A stretch of 64,000 bases of DNA from Brachybacterium timonense (lineage in GTDB: Bacteria; Actinomycetota; Actinomycetes; Actinomycetales; Dermabacteraceae). Below are positions 56,947 to 64,000 of this stretch, piece by piece. A program made the translations under genes and the position numbers. Under the pieces are notes generated by a model, which worked only from the letters and a program-made list of their open reading frames with translations, was not told the origin of the DNA and did not search any database. Numbering within the stretch: the first letter of the stretch is position 1; each line of letters opens with the position of its first letter. The stretch is taken from contig NZ_LT984895.1 in the NCBI RefSeq assembly GCF_900258505.1, forward strand, positions 1,021,952 to 1,085,951, read 5' to 3'.

Positions 56947-57801
56947 ACCACCGCCGACGCTGCACTGCATTTCCTCACCGGGCACGGTACGGAGAACGAC
57001 TTCGTACTTCTCGATGACCCCGAGGGCGCGCTCGAACTCGACACGGCCCGTGTGGCGGCTCTGTGCGACCGACGCTCCGGCATCGGGGGCGATGGACTGA
57101 TCCGAGCAGTGCGCACCAGTGCCGCCGGTATCGACGCTCCGCCCGATGCGCCGGAGTGGTTCATGGACTACCGCAACGCCGATGGGTCCCTCGCTGAGAT
57201 GTGCGGCAACGGGGTGCGGGTGTTCGCCGCTCTGCTCCAGCACGCCGGGCATGTTGACGACGACGTCTTCGCGATCTGGACACGGGCAGGCCGACGAGAC
57301 GTGGAGGTGCTCACCCGCCCAGACACGCCCGCCTCGCCGTGGATGGTGCGCGTGGGCATGGGTACGCCGACGACCGGCACACAGCGCCGTCGCATCACGG
57401 TGGGTGAGCTCGTGCTGGAGAGCACGGACGTCGACATGGGAAACCCGCATGCGGTCGCGTTCCTGCCCGCAGGAGAGCCGCTCGAGCAGCTCGACCTGAC
57501 CCGTCGGCCTGCCGTCGACCCCGATCCGGCGGACGGCACGAATATCGAGCTGGTCTGCCTGCGGGGCGAGCGTCACGTGGCACTGCGGGTGTATGAACGC
57601 GGGGTGGGGGAGACCCGTTCCTGCGGCACCGGCGTGGCGGCGGTCGCCGTCGCAGCCGCGCAGCGCACGAGCGATACCAGCGGGAGACCATGGACGGTCG
57701 ACGTGCCAGGAGGCCGGCTCGAAGTTGGCTTTCTGCCCGATGGCACGGTCACCCTCACCGGCCCCGCGATGCTCGTTGCCGCCGGCAGGCTGCTCGGCTG
57801 A
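56944..57801 (+). CDS. dapF: Diaminopimelate epimerase
   Basis: Converts LL-DAP to meso-DAP for lysine and peptidoglycan. The two catalytic cysteines are C87 (NADGSLAEMCGNGVR) and C227 (GETRSCGTG). The N-terminal KGHGTENDF-type block is present as TGHGTENDFVLLDD. The 285-residue length is normal. Convergent with the following methyltransferase, 17 bp apart. Confidence 0.95.
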   Translation: MTTADAALHFLTGHGTENDFVLLDDPEGALELDTARVAALCDRRSGIGGDGLIRAVRTSAAGIDAPPDAPEWFMDYRNADGSLAEMCGNGVRVFAALLQHAGHVDDDVFAIWTRAGRRDVEVLTRPDTPASPWMVRVGMGTPTTGTQRRRITVGELVLESTDVDMGNPHAVAFLPAGEPLEQLDLTRRPAVDPDPADGTNIELVCLRGERHVALRVYERGVGETRSCGTGVAAVAVAAAQRTSDTSGRPWTVDVPGGRLEVGFLPDGTVTLTGPAMLVAAGRLLG

Positions 57802-57818
57802 GCCCCAGGGGTCGCTGC

Positions 57819-58433
57819 TCAGCGCTGCGGACCCACCTCGATGACCCGGTAGCCCTTCGCACTCGCCACGCGCCGCACGTCGCGCTCAGGAAGCTCATCG
57901 CTCAGCCAGCGCATCAGCGGATCGGCGCCAAGGTTCTTGCCGACGACGAGCGCGGCGGTGCCCGTCGGCCTCAGGCGCGCGATCCAGGTGAGCAGCAGCT
58001 CATGAAGCGCCGCCTTGCCGATCCTGATCGGGGGGTTGGACCAGATCGCATCGACCTCGAGATCCTCAGGCACATCCTCGGGCGCCAGGACCTGCACCTG
58101 GTCCAGGCCCAGGATCCGGGCGTTCTCTGCGGTGAGTTCACGAGCACGCGCGCTCACATCGACGGCCCACACCTGCGCATCCGGATGCTCGAGAGCTGCG
58201 GTCAGAGCGATTGGTCCCCATCCACAGCCCAGATCCAGGATCCGCGGTGCCTGCGGCAGCGGGGTGAGCAGTTCACGTCGGTCCAGCAGGACGCGCGTGG
58301 CCAGGTCCAGGCCGTGTCCGCTGAAGACCGAGGCGGCTGAGACCAGCTGACGCTCCTGCCCGGCCAGCTGCACCCGCAGTGGATGGCGGGCGGCGTCGGT
58401 CGCGGATTCGGCGGTGAAATAGTGCTCGTTCAC
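57819..58433 (-). CDS. RsmC-like class I methyltransferase
   Basis: A 204-residue protein resembling the catalytic half of RsmC/RlmG 16S/23S rRNA guanine-N2 methyltransferases: SAM loop ILDLGCGWGPIALTAALEHP, AVDVSARARELTAENA and the catalytic NPP in IWSNPPIRIGK, preceded by FSGHGLDLATRVLL. GTG 58433 is chosen because TATCCT lies 6 nt before it; the longer frame to 58517 is rejected. Confidence 0.85.
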   Translation of the reverse strand: MNEHYFTAESATDAARHPLRVQLAGQERQLVSAASVFSGHGLDLATRVLLDRRELLTPLPQAPRILDLGCGWGPIALTAALEHPDAQVWAVDVSARARELTAENARILGLDQVQVLAPEDVPEDLEVDAIWSNPPIRIGKAALHELLLTWIARLRPTGTAALVVGKNLGADPLMRWLSDELPERDVRRVASAKGYRVIEVGPQR

Positions 58434-58445
58434 CGGCCCAGGATA
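58431..58445 (-). promoter_or_regulatory. -10 box and leaderless start of the RsmC-like gene
   Basis: On the minus strand, TATCCT (58445-58440) is followed by 6 nt and GTG 58433. Confidence 0.55.
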
Positions 58446-58630
58446 CGAAGCGGCCGACCCGACAGCTGTTCGCTCGTCCGCAACCAGTCGACGCGGCACG
58501 CAGCCACATGAGAGCACGAATCAGCCGGACGGCGTGATGCACCCGGAAATCGCTCGACCGGTGCCGCGCCACATGGGATTCTTGGAACTCTCGCACCGCC
58601 CGGTGCCCACTGACCAAGGAGATCCCGCCT

Positions 58631-60187
58631 GTGCCCATCCGTTTCCGTCCCGACCCCGTTCCCCCTACTGCTGAGGCGACGAGTGGATCTGACGGCCGGC
58701 ACACGCCTTCGAGCCCCGCTCTCTCCGACAGCCGTAGTGCTGCTCCTTCTCCTGACTCTGTGACTGAGCGGATTCTCGCGCGGGGCGATGCCAGTGTCTC
58801 CGCCGTCACCTACAGCTCGGACGCCGACGGCGACCAGATGGACCTCGCCGACAGGCAGGCTCTGCGCCGCGTCCATGGTCTATCCACCGAGCTCGAGGAC
58901 ATCACCGAGGTCGAATACCGCAAGGTGCGTCTTGAACGCGTGGTGCTCGCGGGGCTGTACCAGCGCGGTGACGCCGAGGACGCGGAGAACAGCCTGCTTG
59001 AGCTCGCTGCGCTCGCTGAGACGGCCGGATCACAGGTGCTCGACGGCGTGCTGCAGCGCCGCGCCCACCCGGATCCCGCCACCTTCCTGGGGCGCGGCAA
59101 GGCACAGGAACTCGCCGAGATCGTCGCCGAGGTGGAGGCTGACACGGTGATCGCCGACGGCGAGCTCGCCCCGAGCCAGCGTCGCGCACTCGAAGACATC
59201 GTGAAGGTCAAAGTGGTGGACCGCACCGCCCTGATCCTCGACATCTTCGCTCAGCACGCCAAGTCCCGCGAAGGCAAAGCACAGGTCGAGCTCGCCCAGC
59301 TCGAATACCTGCTGCCGCGACTGCGCGGTTGGGGCGAGTCGATGTCGCGTCAGGCCGGCGGACGCATCGCCGCCGGTGGCGCTGGCATGGGCTCACGTGG
59401 CCCCGGTGAGACGAAGATCGAGCTTGACCGTCGGCGCATCCGCGACCGCATGGCGAAGCTGCGGCGCGAGATCAAGCAGATGGCGCCTGGGCGTGAAGCC
59501 CAGCGGGCCGACCGTAAACGCAGCGACGTGCCCGCCGTTGCCATCGCCGGGTACACGAACGCCGGGAAGTCCTCTCTGCTCAATCGCCTCACCGGCGCGG
59601 GGGTGCTGGTCGAGAACGCGCTGTTCGCGACCCTGGATCCGACGGTGCGTCGCGCCCAGACGCCCGACGGCCGTGAGTTCACCTTCGCTGACACCGTCGG
59701 CTTCGTCCGACACTTGCCCACGCAGCTGGTCGAGGCGTTCCGCTCGACCCTCGAGGAAGTGGGTGATGCGGATCTGCTGCTCCACGTGGTCGACGCCTCC
59801 CACCCTGATCCCGAGGGGCAGATCCGTGCCGTGCGCAGCGTGCTCAGCGAGATCGACGGTTTCGATGTGCCCGAGATCATCGTGCTGAACAAGGCGGACG
59901 TTGCCGCGCCCGAGACCATCGCGCGCATTCGCAGCCAGGTTGAGCTCTCCGCCGTGGTCTCCGCACGCACAGGCGAGGGCATCGAGGACCTGCGACACCT
60001 GATTGCCGAGCATCTGCCGCGCCCGGCCGTCGAAGTTGACGTCATCGTCCCGTACACCCGCGGTGATCTGGTCTCCCGTGTTCATACGACCGGGGAGATC
60101 CTGGCGGAAGAGCATCTGCCGGACGGCACCCGTCTGCACGCCCGTGTGGACGCGGCGCTTGCGGCAGAGCTCGGCGTCGCGGCCTAA
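58631..60187 (+). CDS. hflX: Ribosome-associated GTPase HflX
   Basis: Heat-shock GTPase that splits stalled ribosomes. The 518-residue product has an N-terminal HflX domain (LLELAALAETAGSQVLDGVL, HPDPATFLGRGKAQEL), the GSRGPGETKIELDRRRI linker and a G domain with GYTNAGKSSLLNRL (near residue 305), DTVGFVRHLP and NKAD. A nonconserved polar N-terminus of about 75 residues precedes it. GTG 58631 follows CCAAGGAGATCC. The neighbourhood with miaA/dapF is typical of actinobacteria. Confidence 0.95.
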   Translation: MPIRFRPDPVPPTAEATSGSDGRHTPSSPALSDSRSAAPSPDSVTERILARGDASVSAVTYSSDADGDQMDLADRQALRRVHGLSTELEDITEVEYRKVRLERVVLAGLYQRGDAEDAENSLLELAALAETAGSQVLDGVLQRRAHPDPATFLGRGKAQELAEIVAEVEADTVIADGELAPSQRRALEDIVKVKVVDRTALILDIFAQHAKSREGKAQVELAQLEYLLPRLRGWGESMSRQAGGRIAAGGAGMGSRGPGETKIELDRRRIRDRMAKLRREIKQMAPGREAQRADRKRSDVPAVAIAGYTNAGKSSLLNRLTGAGVLVENALFATLDPTVRRAQTPDGREFTFADTVGFVRHLPTQLVEAFRSTLEEVGDADLLLHVVDASHPDPEGQIRAVRSVLSEIDGFDVPEIIVLNKADVAAPETIARIRSQVELSAVVSARTGEGIEDLRHLIAEHLPRPAVEVDVIVPYTRGDLVSRVHTTGEILAEEHLPDGTRLHARVDAALAAELGVAA

Positions 60188-60250
60188 CGGGCAGCCGCTC
60201 GCCCCGGCGCGTTCAGGGCGTGGCACCCCGGTATGGCGGTCCCGGATCGC

Positions 60251-60265
60251 TACCGTGGAGCGGTG
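60251..60265 (+). promoter_or_regulatory. dinG-like -10 box and leaderless start
   Basis: TACCGT (60251-60256), 6 nt, then GTG 60263. Confidence 0.45.
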
Positions 60266-62272
60266 CCACCCGCCCCGTGCCCTGAGGACTCCCTGCCACC
60301 CCTTGCCGACATGCTCAGCCGTGCTGTTGCCGCCATCGGCGGGGCACCGCGCGATGGGCAGACGGCGATGTGCGACGCAGTCGGGACCGCGATGGAGGCC
60401 GGGCGGCACTTGTTCGTCCAGGCAGGGACGGGAACCGGCAAATCACTCGCCTACCTTGTGCCGGCCGTCCGCCACGCGCTGCTGACAGGACGGCCCGTGG
60501 TCGTCTCGACAGCCACGATCGCGTTGCAAAGCCAGATCATCCGCAAGGATCTGCCCCGGATCATTGAGGCGCTCGCGCCCGCACTGCCTCGCACTCCATC
60601 ATTCGCCCTGCTCAAGGGGCGCAGCAACTACGTGTGCCGCCACAAACTCGAGGGCGGGTATCCCATCGACGCTGACCCGGGCACCCTGTTCGCTGCAGGC
60701 GGTTCGGGCACGGCATCCGGCGGCGCGGAGCGACTGGGCGAGCAGATTCGCAGGCTGCGTGCGTGGGCGGAGGAGACCGATACCGGAGACCGTGACTCCC
60801 TCACCGACCCCGTCTCGGACCGGGCGTGGCGGCAGGTGTCCGTGAGTGGATCCCACTGCCTGGGAACCTCATGCCCCCTGGTCGATGACTGTTTCGCTGA
60901 GCGCAGCCGCGACGTGGCTCGCGAGGTCGACCTCGTCGTGACCAACCATGCGTTGCTCGCGATCGACGCCTTCGATCGCCACGGCATCATCCCTGACCAC
61001 GACGTGGTGGTCTTTGATGAGGCGCACGATCTTGTCGACCGCGTGACCAGCGCGGTCACCGACCAGCTCAGTGCAGGCATGGTCCGCTCCGCCGTGCGGG
61101 GCCTGCGCGGCCTCGGCATCGCTGCCACGGCGCTTGATGACGCCGGCGACGAGCTGCGCGAGGCTCTCGGAGCGCTTCCGGACGGGCGTATCGTCGGCCC
61201 CCTGCCAGACCGGCTTGCGGACGCGCTCGGCACGCTCAGGGTCGAGGCGCGCACGGTGCACGCGGATGCGAAGGAGCCTGGTGATGCTGCGACGGCCGGT
61301 GCGCGACGCGCGGTGCGTTCGGACCTGCAGGAGATCATCGATGTGTGTGAGCGGGCCGCCGACCCAGCCACGGATGACGTCATATCGGTCTCGCACTCTG
61401 AGGCGACCGGGCGCTCCAGCCTGCAGATCGCTCCGCTGTCGGTGGCGGGTCCCATGCGCTCATCGGTGCTCGAGGACCGGACAGTGGTGATGACCTCAGC
61501 AACGCTGGCCCCAGGCGACAGATTCGAAGCCGCGGCTGGCTCGGTCGGGCTTGCAGCACGCGACCGCTTCGGCGCCGCCGACGACGACGTGCGGGAGGAT
61601 TCGTCGGCCTGGGCCGGGATCGACGTGGGCAGTCCTTTCGACTATCCACGGCAGGGCATTCTGTATGTGGCTCGGCATCTGCCGCCGCCGGGACGCGACG
61701 GGCCGCGCACCGAAATGCTGGGGCATCTTGCCGAGCTGGTGGATGCCTCCGGTGGGGGAGCGCTGTGCCTGTTCTCCTCGCGGCGCGGCGCGGAGGAGGC
61801 AGCCGAGTACGTGCGCGCCCGCACGGATCTCACGATCGGGGTGCAGGGCGAGGACTCCATGGCAAACCTTGTGCGGCTGTTCGCGAGCGAACAGGATTCG
61901 TGCCTGTTCGGCACGCTCACGCTGTGGCAGGGCGTCGACGTGCCTGGCCGCTCGTGCCGTCTGGTGACGATCGACAGGATCCCGTTTCCACGCCCGGATG
62001 ATCCTCTGATGTCCGCGCGCTCCGAGCGGGTCGCGGAACGGGGCGGCAACGGGTTCATGATGGTTTCGGTGCGCCATGCGGCGCTGCTGCTGGCACAGGG
62101 GGCCGGGCGACTGATTCGCTCGGCCGAGGACCGAGGCATGGTTGCGGTGCTGGATCCGCGTCTGGCAACGGCGCGTTACGGCCGGGTGCTCGCGGGTGCT
62201 ATGCCGCCGCTGTGGCGCACCGACGACCCCGATGTGGCGGTGGCGGCGCTGCGGCGCCTTGCCGTGATCTGA
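60263..62272 (+). CDS. dinG: DinG/XPD-like ATP-dependent DNA helicase
   Basis: A superfamily 2 helicase of the iron-sulfur DinG group. From GTG 60263 (669 residues; ATG 60233 gives ten more) it shows Walker A QAGTGTGKSLAYLVP near residue 55, cluster cysteines in YVCRHKL and GTSCPLVDDCF, the DEAH box VVVFDEAHDLVDRV near 250, and C-terminal motifs LWQGVDVPGRSCRLV and RHAALLLAQGAGRLIRS. Probably a DNA-repair helicase. No LexA box is seen at its promoter. Convergent with lexA. Confidence 0.9.
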   Translation: MPPAPCPEDSLPPLADMLSRAVAAIGGAPRDGQTAMCDAVGTAMEAGRHLFVQAGTGTGKSLAYLVPAVRHALLTGRPVVVSTATIALQSQIIRKDLPRIIEALAPALPRTPSFALLKGRSNYVCRHKLEGGYPIDADPGTLFAAGGSGTASGGAERLGEQIRRLRAWAEETDTGDRDSLTDPVSDRAWRQVSVSGSHCLGTSCPLVDDCFAERSRDVAREVDLVVTNHALLAIDAFDRHGIIPDHDVVVFDEAHDLVDRVTSAVTDQLSAGMVRSAVRGLRGLGIAATALDDAGDELREALGALPDGRIVGPLPDRLADALGTLRVEARTVHADAKEPGDAATAGARRAVRSDLQEIIDVCERAADPATDDVISVSHSEATGRSSLQIAPLSVAGPMRSSVLEDRTVVMTSATLAPGDRFEAAAGSVGLAARDRFGAADDDVREDSSAWAGIDVGSPFDYPRQGILYVARHLPPPGRDGPRTEMLGHLAELVDASGGGALCLFSSRRGAEEAAEYVRARTDLTIGVQGEDSMANLVRLFASEQDSCLFGTLTLWQGVDVPGRSCRLVTIDRIPFPRPDDPLMSARSERVAERGGNGFMMVSVRHAALLLAQGAGRLIRSAEDRGMVAVLDPRLATARYGRVLAGAMPPLWRTDDPDVAVAALRRLAVI

Positions 62273-62362
62273 CCATCGGCACATCAGGCCCTGCCCGGCA
62301 GACAGGGTAGCCCGGTGGCCTACTGAACCGTGGATCGACCCTGCTGACGTGTTGGACGAGGG

Positions 62363-63085
62363 TCAGACAGAGCGGAGAACGGCGACGACCTTGCCCAGGA
62401 TCTCGGCGCTGTCACCGAGGATCGGGGCGAAAGCGGGGTTGTGAGGCATGAGCCAGACGTGTCCGTCACGCTGCGTGAACGTCTTGACGGTTGCCTCCCC
62501 ATCGATCATCGCCGCGACGATCTCGCCTTTCTCAGCCGTCTTCTGACTGCGCACGACCACCCAGTCCCCATCGCAGATGGCAGCATCAATCATGGAGTCA
62601 CCCACGACTTTCAGCAGGAACAGCTCTCCGCCGCCCACGATCTGCTCTGGCAGGGTGAAGACGTCTTCCACCTGCTCCTGGGCGGTGATCGGGACGCCAG
62701 CGGCGATGCGCCCGACCAGTGGCACACGCACCGAGGGCGATGAGGAGATGTCGGGCTGATCCTCTTCCGCGTGCGGAGCATCGTCCTCGCCAGGCATGAC
62801 GACCTCCATCGCCCGCGGCCGCTTGGGATCCCGGCGCAGATAGCCCTTGCGTTCGAGCGCCTGCAACTGATGGGACACCGATGAGGAGGACGTCAGCCCG
62901 ACGGCGTCCCCGATCTCTCGCATCGACGGTGGGTATCCGCGCGACGTGATCGCCTCCGTGATGGTGGCGAGCACACGCCGTTGACGAGCTGTCAGCGCCG
63001 GCTGTGCCTCTGCGTCATACGCGGGGACTGCGGAGATGTCGGGACCCGCAGTGGGGCGTCCTCCGGGGGCGTTGCTCGGCGTCAT
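62363..63085 (-). CDS. lexA: LexA repressor
   Basis: SOS master repressor that self-cleaves on RecA filaments. The 240-residue product has an N-terminal winged helix ([39 protein letters not shown]), the A129-G130 cleavage site in GRIAAGVPI, and the Ser164/Lys201 dyad ([18 protein letters not shown]). ATG 63085 is preceded by GGCAGGAGG. It is divergent from the LysM gene with two LexA boxes in the shared region. Confidence 0.97.
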   Translation of the reverse strand: MTPSNAPGGRPTAGPDISAVPAYDAEAQPALTARQRRVLATITEAITSRGYPPSMREIGDAVGLTSSSSVSHQLQALERKGYLRRDPKRPRAMEVVMPGEDDAPHAEEDQPDISSSPSVRVPLVGRIAAGVPITAQEQVEDVFTLPEQIVGGGELFLLKVVGDSMIDAAICDGDWVVVRSQKTAEKGEIVAAMIDGEATVKTFTQRDGHVWLMPHNPAFAPILGDSAEILGKVVAVLRSV

Positions 63086-63145
63086 CGTGCGGGCCTCCTG
63101 CCGTTCGTTTGTCGGACCCTCCCGGTTGCATGAGTCCTGTCACCG

Positions 63146-63186
63146 AGCGTAGGCCGTCAGATGTCGAACGCCAAACACATGTTCGA
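63146..63186 (-). promoter_or_regulatory. lexA promoter with LexA box
   Basis: On the minus strand: -35 TTGGCG (63174-63169), 17-bp spacer, -10 TACGCT (63151-63146). The LexA box TCGAAC-ATGT-GTTTGG (63186-63171) overlaps the -35, giving autorepression. It matches the TCGAAC(N4)GTTCGA consensus at 10 of 12 positions. Confidence 0.75.
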
Positions 63187-63193
63187 TCGGAGC

Positions 63194-63254
63194 TTGCGTG
63201 TCGCGCTCGGTGGCGGATACAGTCGCACACGAATTCGATCGAACAGGAGTTCGG
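63194..63254 (+). promoter_or_regulatory. LysM-gene promoter and downstream LexA box
   Basis: -35 TTGCGT (63194-63199), an 18-bp spacer and -10 TACAGT (63218-63223). A LexA box TCGAAC-AGGA-GTTCGG (63239-63254) lies downstream, 3 bp before the ATG. The Shine-Dalgarno AGGAG (63245-63249) is within the box. Confidence 0.75.
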
Positions 63255-63257
63255 ACA

Positions 63258-63632
63258 ATGGATACGGTTCTCCCCTTCCGTCGCCCTCAGCAGCCCGCGC
63301 GCACGGCGCGGGGTCGAGCGAGCGTTCGACTCGCACTCACGCGCCGTGGACGCCGTCTCGTCGTCCTCATCGCGTTTCTGCTGGGGCTGGCGGTCGCTGC
63401 GGTGTCGATGCTTGCGCTGGATATCTCCTCGGCCGTGGCGGGAGGATCCGATCGTGCCGTCACCGTCACCGTGGAATCGGGAGACACGCTCTGGGGCTAC
63501 GCCGAGGAGTACGCCCCCACGCAGGATCCGCAGGACTTCGTGCAGCGTGCACAGCAGCTGAATAATCTGACCACCGCGCGGCTCACAGCAGGCTCGACCA
63601 TCACCCTGCCCGTTGGAGAGATCGAGCGCTGA
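63258..63632 (+). CDS. SOS-induced LysM membrane protein (ChiZ/DivS-like division suppressor)
   Basis: A 124-residue protein divergent from lexA, the position of Rv2719c (ChiZ) in mycobacteria and of SOS division inhibitors in other actinobacteria. It has a basic cytosolic N-terminus, one membrane helix (about residues 34-56, VVLIAFLLGLAVAAVSML) and an extracytoplasmic LysM domain (VESGDTLWGYAEEYAPTQ ... LTAGSTITLP). ATG 63258 follows a LexA box. Presumably it delays septation during DNA damage; this is inferred from position and architecture. Confidence 0.82.
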   Translation: MDTVLPFRRPQQPARTARGRASVRLALTRRGRRLVVLIAFLLGLAVAAVSMLALDISSAVAGGSDRAVTVTVESGDTLWGYAEEYAPTQDPQDFVQRAQQLNNLTTARLTAGSTITLPVGEIER

Positions 63633-63749
63633 GTGTTCGCCCGGTCGGCGGAGGTGCTGTGTGTGGCCGACGGCATGACTGTGCCGTGGTCGAGGCATCG
63701 TCGATGCGCGGTGCGGTCGCACTCGGGCGCGCTGGTGGGCGAGTGCGGG

Positions 63750-63764
63750 TAGTCTGATGCGGTG
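63750..63764 (+). promoter_or_regulatory. nrdR -10 box and leaderless start
   Basis: TAGTCT (63750-63755), 6 nt, then GTG 63762. Confidence 0.55.
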
Positions 63765-64000
63765 CACTGCCCGTTCTGCCGCCACCCCGACTCGCGTGTC
63801 GTCGACTCCCGCACCACCGACGATGGTGCGGCTATTCGACGCCGTCGGCAGTGCCCGAACTGCGGTCGGCGCTTCTCTACCTCTGAGTCCGCCTCGCTCT
63901 CCGTGCGCAAACGCTCCGGCGCCAGTGAGCCGTTCAGCCGCGCGAAGGTGGTCTCAGGCGTGCGCAAGGCGTGCCAGGGGCGCCCCGTGACGGATGATCA
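63762..64000 (+). CDS. nrdR: Transcriptional repressor NrdR (3' end outside window)
   Basis: The zinc-ribbon/ATP-cone repressor of ribonucleotide reductase genes. The visible 79 residues start at GTG 63762 with [38 protein letters not shown] (the zinc ribbon Cys pairs) and the beginning of the ATP cone ([17 protein letters not shown]). It is truncated by the window edge. lexA-LysM-nrdR is the conserved actinobacterial order. Confidence 0.92.
   Translation, partial: MHCPFCRHPDSRVVDSRTTDDGAAIRRRRQCPNCGRRFSTSESASLSVRKRSGASEPFSRAKVVSGVRKACQGRPVTDD

Overview
The window is a high-GC actinobacterial chromosome segment dense with housekeeping genes. It has GTG and TTG starts, many 4-bp stop/start overlaps, and apparently many leaderless mRNAs. 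The gene order xerC, rpsB-tsf-pyrH-frr-cdsA-rlmN, dxr-rseP-ispG, proS, rimP-nusA-ylxR-infB-rbfA-truB, ribF-rpsO-pnp, dapB, thyX-dapA-rnj-ftsK-pgsA-cinA-clgR-recA-recX-miaB-miaA-dapF-hflX, lexA-nrdR is characteristic of Actinomycetota. I infer Micrococcales, possibly a Dermabacteraceae-type organism, but the genus cannot be fixed from sequence alone. I saw no tRNA, rRNA, insertion sequence, prophage or CRISPR array.

Layout. 0-11 kb: XerC recombinase (5' end cut by the window), a convergent M23-type protein, then a translation, phospholipid and MEP-pathway run ending in the site-2 protease rseP. 11-16 kb: ispG and a GNAT gene, then a repeat-rich accessory stretch. It holds at least six unrelated tandem-repeat arrays (periods about 35-37, 53, 56, 57, 58 and 75 bp), a pair of 56-bp hairpin elements in direct orientation, an AbiEi/DUF559-type nuclease-like gene, and a DUF2975-HTH pair behind an AT-rich palindrome. 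16-28 kb: proS, a ferritin-like lipoprotein, and the rimP-nusA-ylxR-infB-methyltransferase-rbfA-truB cluster. 28-40 kb: a YkuD L,D-transpeptidase, ribF, rpsO-pnp with structured leaders, a membrane-anchored lipoprotein, an M16 peptidase, dapB, and azlCD. 40-64 kb: a HAD phosphatase, a large asparagine-synthetase-like/CofE-like fusion, then thyX, dapA, rnj, ftsK, pgsA, cinA, clgR, recA, recX, miaB, miaA, dapF, hflX, dinG, and the lexA/LysM/nrdR SOS locus with LexA boxes.

How genes work together. Lysine/diaminopimelate and cell-wall functions recur (dapB, dapA, dapF, Ldt, M23). DNA-damage genes (recA, recX, lexA, LysM division suppressor, dinG) sit with recognisable LexA boxes at recA and at the divergent lexA/LysM promoter. 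RNA turnover genes (pnp, rnj) and tRNA/rRNA modification genes (rlmN, truB, miaA, miaB, a TRM11-like methyltransferase, an RsmC-like methyltransferase) fill much of the rest.

The most unusual element is the 898-residue fusion at 40.5-43.2 kb. Both asparagine synthetase active sites appear dismantled (Cys2 replaced by Ser, the SGGLDS loop changed to LGGLDT), and a CofE-like (F420-0:gamma-glutamyl ligase-like) domain is attached. The second is the cluster of VNTR-like arrays at 11-16 kb.
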